Positions 35,355 through 41,284 of a stretch of DNA of 41,284 bases are shown one piece after another; within the stretch, counting starts at the first letter, position 1, and each line of letters opens with the position of its first letter. The stretch comes from Syntrophomonadaceae bacterium (GTDB lineage: Bacteria; Bacillota; Syntrophomonadia; Syntrophomonadales; Syntrophomonadaceae). The DNA is taken from contig JACIYB010000004.1 of the NCBI GenBank assembly GCA_014360155.1, positions 1-41,284 of the forward strand. Reading direction: 5' to 3'. Made by a program: the position numbers and the translations under genes. Under the pieces are notes generated by a model. The model searched no databases and was not told the origin of the DNA. It saw only the letters and a list, made by a program, of their open reading frames with translations.

Positions 35355-36548
35355 TCAGAATTGTTTGGTGCGGGCGGCGCGCATTGCCGCAATGTTGGCC
35401 TTGAGCTGCTCACCCTTGGAGTAAATGGTGTCGGCAGTCTTGGATTTTTCGCTGTCCTTGGTGTTGTTGTGGTGCGCCATCATCGCGGCCACTGCATCGA
35501 ACGTAACGCCAAGCGCCACGCCCTTGAGCGACTTCAAGGAACGACCAGCAAGAACCGAGTTGATGATCTTCGCGCCAGCGTCGGTTGTGGACGCATGAGC
35601 AAGGACGGAGCGCTTTACTGCATCCAATCCGCCTTTTGCATCATTGGTTGCTTTGGGCTTGAATGCAGGGGCGATGATCGCGGCCTTGGACATAACGGCC
35701 TTAGCTGAGTCGCCGGTGTATTTCTCTACACCTTCCTCATCTTCGGTGGCGTCTTCATCTTCATCAGCTGTGGCGCTGTCTTCGTCATCGTCGCCGTTCT
35801 CGTCCGAGTCCTTGGTGGCGCTCAGTGCAGCGATAGCGGCCTCGATGCGTGAAAGGCGCTCTTCCATCGGATCGGCGTCGTCCTTGGTTTCGGGCTTATC
35901 TTCGGCGGTTGACATGTGAATATGCACATCGCCGCCATCTTCCTCTGGGATGGAGTCGAGCGTGGCCTTGATCGTGGCCTCGTCTTTGGTTCGGAATGCC
36001 GCCATGAGGCGGTCTTTGATGCTTGGCTTCATAGCGTCATGATCCTTAATAGAACAAGTGGAGCCGCACCGGCCTTTCGGCACGAGCGCGACGTGGTTAC
36101 CGACGATGCCCACTTGTCGGGCAAAGCCTGGTTGGGTTTGCTCGTAGTCGGCCTCGTAGCCGCACGAGACTTCACGCAAGCCGTTCTGCACGTCATTGAT
36201 CGCGTCGGCCTGCATGATTAAAAGATCGGCGACAAGGAGATTCCCCTCTTGCCGCACGTTGCTTACGGTGCCTACAGACACCTCTTGCCAGTTCTCAGGG
36301 CTTACGAGGTCATCCGGATGCAGATTGGTTACGGGCTTGCCTTCGAATGAAGCGATTGCCTCCGGCTTGAATACTTCGTCTGCATCGCGTGATACATTGA
36401 TGAAGCCGTTCTCGTCGGGGTCTGCGGGTATCTCGCCAGCGCCATAAAGCAACACACCAGTGCGCGCGATTGGCACATCCCGGCACAACAAAAAGCCCTC
36501 GGGTGTGAGGGCTTGTTTATCACCGATTTTTTCAGTGGTATGAATCAT
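35355..36548 (-). CDS. DUF2213-like prohead protease/scaffold protein
   Basis: TPEGFLLCRDVPIARTGVLLYGAGEIPADPDENGFINVSRDADEVFKPEAIASFEGKPVTNLHPDDLVSPENW; acidic C-terminal scaffold-like region. Confidence 0.82.
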   Translation of the reverse strand: MIHTTEKIGDKQALTPEGFLLCRDVPIARTGVLLYGAGEIPADPDENGFINVSRDADEVFKPEAIASFEGKPVTNLHPDDLVSPENWQEVSVGTVSNVRQEGNLLVADLLIMQADAINDVQNGLREVSCGYEADYEQTQPGFARQVGIVGNHVALVPKGRCGSTCSIKDHDAMKPSIKDRLMAAFRTKDEATIKATLDSIPEEDGGDVHIHMSTAEDKPETKDDADPMEERLSRIEAAIAALSATKDSDENGDDDEDSATADEDEDATEDEEGVEKYTGDSAKAVMSKAAIIAPAFKPKATNDAKGGLDAVKRSVLAHASTTDAGAKIINSVLAGRSLKSLKGVALGVTFDAVAAMMAHHNNTKDSEKSKTADTIYSKGEQLKANIAAMRAARTKQF

Positions 36549-36560
36549 TGGAGTACCGAA

Positions 36561-36983
36561 ATGAAAGCTTTAATCTTGGTTCTTTTGTCGCTGTTCTCGT
36601 TGCCGGTCATGGCTACGCCAGTCTGGTACATGCCCACAACGCAGGTTGTGGATGGCAAGCTGCTCTACATCGTCCTGACCGATACTCACTGGAAGGGATG
36701 CCCGTCCAGCATGATGAACGGCAGGCTTGTCGTCCGTCATGCGCTCGAAAAGGGCTACAACCGATATCCGATCTGCTGGCGTGATGACGGCGGCGACGGC
36801 GTAACTGTATATTTCCCGCACACGGGACAATGGTTCTATAACCAGAGCGTTGGCCTCGTTGATACGCCGGAAGCCCATGCCGCTTATCAGCGCATGATGG
36901 ATAAAGACAGAGCCGAAGCCAGACGCAAAGGCGAAGCGCTCAACCGCGCAATGGAAAACGAGTTTACAAATCGGGGACAATGA
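36561..36983 (+). CDS. Secreted protein, counter-oriented moron in head operon
   Basis: MKALILVLLSLFSLPVMA signal peptide; only plus-strand gene with clear coding character within the late head block apart from the nested HNH. Confidence 0.7.
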   Translation: MKALILVLLSLFSLPVMATPVWYMPTTQVVDGKLLYIVLTDTHWKGCPSSMMNGRLVVRHALEKGYNRYPICWRDDGGDGVTVYFPHTGQWFYNQSVGLVDTPEAHAAYQRMMDKDRAEARRKGEALNRAMENEFTNRGQ

Positions 36984-37695
36984 TCTCCATCGAGCACCGG
37001 CAGTTATAAATCTGTCCGGGGTGCGTCGTCGTCCCGTCGCTCAATGTCGGCGCGTGATCCAATTCGCAGACGACGCCTTCCATTTGGGCATGCGAGTGTC
37101 GAACGCTCTTGTCCCTCGATGTACGCCAAATGTAATGAGTCGCTCCAATCGCCTGCGCTCTGGTTTGCGTCAGCACCGATCCCGCGCGCGCAACCTCGGT
37201 TCGAGCTATCAGCGTGGCGCGTGATCTTGTCACCTCGCCAGTGCGATAAATCTCTTTCATCACTTCATCAGGCCGCTTGCCGCCGGTTCTGGCTTCGATT
37301 GCCAGTGCCTGCGCTCGAATACCGGCATCACGCGGCAGGCTGGTGATGTAATGCACCTGACGCTCTACAAAGTCGCGCATCTGCTCACCTGCTGGCGTTG
37401 CCTTGATGACGTCTTTGAGATTGCGCCCAATATCGACTGAGCGCTTGTTCCACGTCGCGTAGTCTTGAATGTCGATCTTCTCTGCCACGTTCTTGGCCGT
37501 TCGAATCGCCCATGGCTTGAGAATGTCAGTGTACGAATCAAGAGCCCGTTGCATTGCCTCAAGTCCGCTGATCGTCAACGGATCGTGGCTTTTAACGATC
37601 CGTTGAATTTCCGTCCCGAGTTGCCGCAACTGTCTGGCGTACTTCTCTGCGATCCAGTCCGACTTGTCGAATGGGTTGTGTCTATACTTCGCCAT
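36964..37695 (-). CDS. Mu gpF-like minor head protein
   Basis: TLIARTEVARAGSVLTQTRAQAIGATHYIWRTSRDKSVRHSHAQMEGVVCELDHAPTLSDGTTTHPGQIYNCRCSMEIIVPDL. Confidence 0.85.
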   Translation of the reverse strand: MAKYRHNPFDKSDWIAEKYARQLRQLGTEIQRIVKSHDPLTISGLEAMQRALDSYTDILKPWAIRTAKNVAEKIDIQDYATWNKRSVDIGRNLKDVIKATPAGEQMRDFVERQVHYITSLPRDAGIRAQALAIEARTGGKRPDEVMKEIYRTGEVTRSRATLIARTEVARAGSVLTQTRAQAIGATHYIWRTSRDKSVRHSHAQMEGVVCELDHAPTLSDGTTTHPGQIYNCRCSMEIIVPDL

Positions 37696-39118
37696 TCATG
37701 CCACCAAGCTCTTTTGGCGTGATGAATTGCTCGGGCTTGTCAGCTTCCGATTCTGCCTTCGGCGGCATATCATCGGCATCCTTAATGTCTTCATCGGTGA
37801 TGTTCGTAAACACACCGGTCAATGCGGATGACTGACGCAATTCTTTGAGCGCCGTTGCTTGACTGATGATTGACGATTCGAACGCCTTGATGACGGTATC
37901 GGCATCGACACCGGCAATATCTGACTTCTCTTTCTCGGTGACCAGCCATAGCGGGTTGAACGAGAACCGAAAGCCCTTGGGCAACTTGTCGCCGAGCACA
38001 GAGCGCGCGGTGATATCAAGAATCTTCGTCAGTGGTGCGCGCAGCTGGATGTTCTGCTGCTTTGCCAATCCATCGTAGTAGGTGCGCAAATCAGACTCAC
38101 CCGACGAATTCAGGCCGCCAGGTGACTGGCCGAACAACCGGATCAACGGGATTTGCAAAGCGCCGCTGATCTGCTGGCCGAATTGCAGCATCATGTCGCT
38201 CAATCCGCTGAACGAGTATTGCTGCGTGTCGAACTCATCCGTCGAGTCAAGCAGCGTGATTCCCTCGTTCGATTGGGTCTTGCGCATATTATCGATCTGC
38301 GCCTGCACGCCAGCCATAGCAGGCCCGCCGGCTGCGATAATGTCACGCAATCCTTCGATCTTCATCACGCGCAGATGCGCCTTGTACACCAACTGAGCCG
38401 CGCCCGTGCTGGTGCTGTCATAGCTCACCAACCGGTCATAAATGCGCTCTACAACCGATTCGCCCCACATGTTCTCGGTCTGCGCCTGGTTGAATGGCAG
38501 ATCAATACCTGTCATGCGGATGACGCGAGAGTAGTGAATCTTCGGGTACTTGCTTACGGATACCGGCGCTTGAACGACTGAGTAGAACTTCGGCAATCCG
38601 TAGTAATGCCCAAGCTCGTCCACCACGTCAGACACGGACGGCTGAACCATCCAGCGATCCAGCGGCATGATGCCCTTGAACTGGCCTTCGCCGATGGTGT
38701 CAATGTCCAGCGGCGTAGACGGGTCTTGCCCGTCGATCATGATGTAACCGAGCGCGCCGCCATAAAGCCGCGACCATTTGAGAACCTTGGTCAGCGATTG
38801 CCAAATCTGCAAATCTTCAATCGCGGCATGGAGCGCATCGTTTTCATCTGGCGTGAGCGTCGAGTTGAAATCAATGCCAGCGCGCGTCATGTCCTCTGCC
38901 GGGGCGTCGACAGCCATGCCGACCAACCATGAGCCGCGATACATCCATTCCAACTGGATGCGCATTCGAGTGATTGGGTTAAACCCATACGTCGAATTGC
39001 TGCTCTGATTGCTCGCGCCAATGCCCAATCCGGCTTGGAAATTCTGGAAGCTATCGAATGTAGCGTTTCCCTTTGCCTTGATGGTTGATCGGCGCTTCGT
39101 CATGCTAATTTTGCCCAT
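37682..39118 (-). CDS. Portal protein (DUF1073-like)
   Basis: RIQLEWMYRGSWLVGMAVDAPAEDMTRAGIDFNS...GRLFGQSPGGLNSSGESDLRTYYDGLAKQQN-type region. Confidence 0.85.
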   Translation of the reverse strand: MGKISMTKRRSTIKAKGNATFDSFQNFQAGLGIGASNQSSNSTYGFNPITRMRIQLEWMYRGSWLVGMAVDAPAEDMTRAGIDFNSTLTPDENDALHAAIEDLQIWQSLTKVLKWSRLYGGALGYIMIDGQDPSTPLDIDTIGEGQFKGIMPLDRWMVQPSVSDVVDELGHYYGLPKFYSVVQAPVSVSKYPKIHYSRVIRMTGIDLPFNQAQTENMWGESVVERIYDRLVSYDSTSTGAAQLVYKAHLRVMKIEGLRDIIAAGGPAMAGVQAQIDNMRKTQSNEGITLLDSTDEFDTQQYSFSGLSDMMLQFGQQISGALQIPLIRLFGQSPGGLNSSGESDLRTYYDGLAKQQNIQLRAPLTKILDITARSVLGDKLPKGFRFSFNPLWLVTEKEKSDIAGVDADTVIKAFESSIISQATALKELRQSSALTGVFTNITDEDIKDADDMPPKAESEADKPEQFITPKELGGMNGEV

Positions 39119-41284
39119 GTTCCTAGATTTGCGCCGCCGATAAGTTCACTGAACGCACGGCTTAATGCGTCGATCTGGTCATCGAATGAACCGTTTGGGA
39201 ACATCCGCATTTCGTTGATAAGTTGGTCGTTCCAGTCGCCGCGCAGAATCATTACGTTGCCTGCGTTGATCTGGGCGGCCAGTGGTTCGGCGCGTGTCAC
39301 CTTGTCGCCGGACTCCGGCGATGACCGCACACGAAACCCAGACAACTGCCGAGTCAGATACAAAACCTGAGTCTTGCCCGCCTGACCTGGATCTTGAGGA
39401 ATGCTCAACGGACATAAAGCGCCATCACGTCGAGCGGTATTCAGAATCGCCGCATCACGTTCATCAGGGCCGCATCGGACCCGCACCATGTCAGCGATGA
39501 CGAAGCGGCCATCTGGCAACTTCCCGATCTTGCCGCCCGCTGTCCAGTCGCCGTCAGTGGTTGACGCCAAATCCCAGCCACGCATCCAGGTGATTTGTCC
39601 GGCTGGTAGTGCGTCGATCGTCACCAGGTTGTCTGGCTTGATTACGCCGCCTTCTGCTGGGGCTGGTCGCTGCTGATATTGCCCCGCGAATGTGTACGGG
39701 CTTGCATCCTGCATCCGGCGTAAATCGTCGGCTGTGTGCTTATCAGGCCACAGCGCAGAGCCATCGTCGCGCAATGCCGACAAGCAGATATGATCCCACT
39801 GCTCGCCGTTTCCACCCTTGAGCAGCCATCCGCTCAGGTCATCCTCGTGCAATCGCTGCATGATCAGGATGATCGGGGTTTCCGGTGAGTTCTTCCGGCT
39901 TTCGAGCGTGTTCTGGAACCACTCGATGACGTTTGCTCGCATCACATCGGATCGGGCTTCGTCAGCCTTGTGTGGGTCATCGATCAGGATGCAATTTTTG
40001 ACCACCAAACCGGATTCGATGGTAAAATTATGATAATCATCAACGGTCAAGCAAAAGGTCACATCATCATGCCGAACGCGCTCAACGAGAACTGGCTTCC
40101 GGTACCCGGATATGAAGGGTTCTATTCCGTCAGCGACCACGGAAGGGTCAGAAGCGAAAGCCGGATGATCACCAATGCCGGAAGTGGCTATTCTTATACG
40201 CAGCCCGGAAAGCTGCTCAAGCCGAGCCGGGAAGGTAGCGGGCACGTCCGCGTCAGCCTGTCCAGAAAATCCAAGATCAGCTATACGTCTGTTCACTCGC
40301 TTGTGATGCTGGCCTTCGTTGGCGAGCGCCCGGAAGGTGCGGACATTTGCCACACCGACGGAAACCCCGCGAACAACAGACTCACCAACCTGCGATACGA
40401 CTCGCGCAGATCTAACATCATCGACAGCCAGCGGCATGGCACTTTCAGCGAGGCCGAAATCCACCCCGCCGCCATGCTCACCAACGACCAGGCATTGGCC
40501 ATCTACAACACTGTCGGCATAGCTGCCAACGATCTGGCTGCGCAATATGGCGTCTGTGCCGCCGTCATTAATCAAATCTGGCGCGGCGACACATGGAAGT
40601 CCGTCACAGGCGGAAAGCCCGTGATCGGAAGTCGAGGCGAGAAGACCTACCTCAGAACCATCTTGACCAAAAGCCATGCTGACTTCGCCATCGCCAACAG
40701 GGCCAACCGAACAGGACGGAAGGACGGGCGCGGGATCAAGCCCACCGCTTCCGCGCTTGGGGTTGATGCCGACGTGATTAAGACCCTGTATGCCGCCATT
40801 GACGCGGGGAAGGCAATCATCTACGCCGAGTGAATCAGCGCGCACCCATCCTCGGTTTGTCCAGAACCTGTGGTCTTGGGTGCACTCGACAATCGCGCCA
40901 TCGTCAAACGTCACGCGCCAAATATCGTTTGGCGGATTCTCGTGCCACGCAACCACCGGACGCAGAGCCATCCCGCCAGCGTAATCAAATGCCCAGACAT
41001 TGATTGTCATGCGCTCGCGCACGATGCGATCAATCGGTATCAGACCACTTTCTGTCCAAACTCGCGTTCCAACCGGAAAGCACCCGCCAAAGCCATCACG
41101 ATGCTTGCCAGCGCCATAGCCGGTAATCGTGCCACCAGAGCCAGCGGCATAAACCACGCCACCGGCTGATGTTTTCCATTCATCCTTGGCTTTGCTGTCG
41201 CCGCGCAGCATCACATCAGGAAATATCGCCTGATATGCTGGATGCTGCGACAGTTCGCGCGCCTGCCATGAGTTATTGGCCGCA
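39100..41284 (-). CDS. terL: Terminase large subunit, C-terminal part containing an intein (5' part at 396..1 through the circular join)
   Basis: ...TGYGAGKHRDGFGG|intein|CILIDDPHKADEARSDVMRANVIEWFQNTLESRKNSPETPIILIMQRLHEDDLSGWLL...; nuclease domain ...GWDLASTTDGDWTAGGKIG... Confidence 0.93.
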   Translation of the reverse strand, partial: AANNSWQARELSQHPAYQAIFPDVMLRGDSKAKDEWKTSAGGVVYAAGSGGTITGYGAGKHRDGFGGCFPVGTRVWTESGLIPIDRIVRERMTINVWAFDYAGGMALRPVVAWHENPPNDIWRVTFDDGAIVECTQDHRFWTNRGWVRADSLGVDDCLPRVNGGIQGLNHVGINPKRGSGGLDPAPVLPSCSVGPVGDGEVSMAFGQDGSEVGLLASTSDHGLSACDGLPCVAAPDLINDGGTDAILRSQIVGSYADSVVDGQCLVVGEHGGGVDFGLAESAMPLAVDDVRSARVVSQVGESVVRGVSVGVANVRTFRALANEGQHHKRVNRRIADLGFSGQADADVPATFPARLEQLSGLRIRIATSGIGDHPAFASDPSVVADGIEPFISGYRKPVLVERVRHDDVTFCLTVDDYHNFTIESGLVVKNCILIDDPHKADEARSDVMRANVIEWFQNTLESRKNSPETPIILIMQRLHEDDLSGWLLKGGNGEQWDHICLSALRDDGSALWPDKHTADDLRRMQDASPYTFAGQYQQRPAPAEGGVIKPDNLVTIDALPAGQITWMRGWDLASTTDGDWTAGGKIGKLPDGRFVIADMVRVRCGPDERDAAILNTARRDGALCPLSIPQDPGQAGKTQVLYLTRQLSGFRVRSSPESGDKVTRAEPLAAQINAGNVMILRGDWNDQLINEMRMFPNGSFDDQIDALSRAFSELIGGANLGTWAKLA
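39994..41082 (-). other. Intein (363 aa) inserted directly before the Walker B motif of TerL
   Basis: N-terminal CFPVGTRVWTESGLIPIDRI; block B-like DGAIVECTQDHRFWTNRGWVRADSL; C-terminal VRHDDVTFCLTVDDYHNFTIESGLVVKN followed by +1 Cys. Confidence 0.9.
40069..40833 (+). CDS. NUMOD4/HNH homing endonuclease encoded antisense inside the terL intein
   Basis: MPNALNENWLPVPGYEGFYSVSDHGRVRSESRMI (NUMOD4) ... SVHSLVMLAFVGERPEGADICHTDGNPANNRLTNLRYDSRRSNIIDSQRHG (HNH) ... HTH-like C-terminus; AAAAGG 10 nt before ATG. Confidence 0.92.
   Translation: MPNALNENWLPVPGYEGFYSVSDHGRVRSESRMITNAGSGYSYTQPGKLLKPSREGSGHVRVSLSRKSKISYTSVHSLVMLAFVGERPEGADICHTDGNPANNRLTNLRYDSRRSNIIDSQRHGTFSEAEIHPAAMLTNDQALAIYNTVGIAANDLAAQYGVCAAVINQIWRGDTWKSVTGGKPVIGSRGEKTYLRTILTKSHADFAIANRANRTGRKDGRGIKPTASALGVDADVIKTLYAAIDAGKAIIYAE
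41188..41284. repeat. 97-bp terminal redundancy identical to 1-97 except one base (41250 A vs 63 T)
   Basis: Direct comparison of both ends. Confidence 0.97.

Noticed and set aside
36490-36520. Terminator-like hairpin AGCCCTC-ACACCC-GAGGGCTTTTTG on minus
   Set aside because: Lies inside the codons of the conserved protease start (QALTPEGFLLC); probably coincidental with coding, so not called as a terminator.
39970-40068. HNH start at 39970 or 40030 as in the ORF track
   Set aside because: The extra N-terminal residues are antisense to extein/intein block F-G; ATG 40069 has a better RBS and directly precedes the NUMOD4-like NENWLPVPGYEGFYSVSDHGRVRS.
39100-41284. Terminase disrupted by insertion of an HNH gene (pseudogene)
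   Set aside because: The minus frame is continuous over the whole insertion and both intein splicing blocks are intact at the borders; an intein explains it better.
1-41284. CRISPR array, diversity-generating retroelement, transposase
   Set aside because: No regularly spaced repeats with unique spacers, no reverse transcriptase motif and no transposase motif seen in any frame supplied.

Overview
The window is an essentially complete, circularly closed tailed-phage genome with myovirus-type (contractile tail) morphology genes. Bases 1-97 recur at 41188-41284 with one mismatch, giving a circle of about 41187 bp. Layout: a leftward early/replication block (about 9465 to 1839, minus), a rightward recombination block (about 9640 to 17900, plus: Bet/RecT, YqaJ exonuclease, SSB) and a long leftward late operon (TerS at 877, through the origin, down to 18221, minus: terminase, portal, Mu-F, protease, capsid, sheath, tube, tape measure, baseplate, tail fibre, lysis). 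The most striking observation is in the large terminase gene. It contains an in-frame 363-aa intein (39994-41082, minus), and the intein's central region, where an endonuclease domain normally sits in sense, instead carries a complete NUMOD4/HNH homing endonuclease ORF on the OPPOSITE strand (40069-40833, plus). Its codons are in exact register with the intein codons, so both strands stay open. Other notable signals: an HNH-AP2 endonuclease gene split inside its catalytic motif by a 755-bp two-gene cassette; a 40-unit Gly-[Asp/Ser/Tyr] hexanucleotide array followed by a hairpin-rich ~300-nt non-coding stretch; an attP-like tRNA/tmRNA 3' end with flanking repeats but no integrase; a candidate -1 frameshift (C CCU UUU) in the tail assembly chaperone; a perfect 75-bp tandem duplication in the tape measure gene; and a counter-oriented secreted-protein moron in the head operon. 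All family names come from motif recognition by eye; no searches were run.
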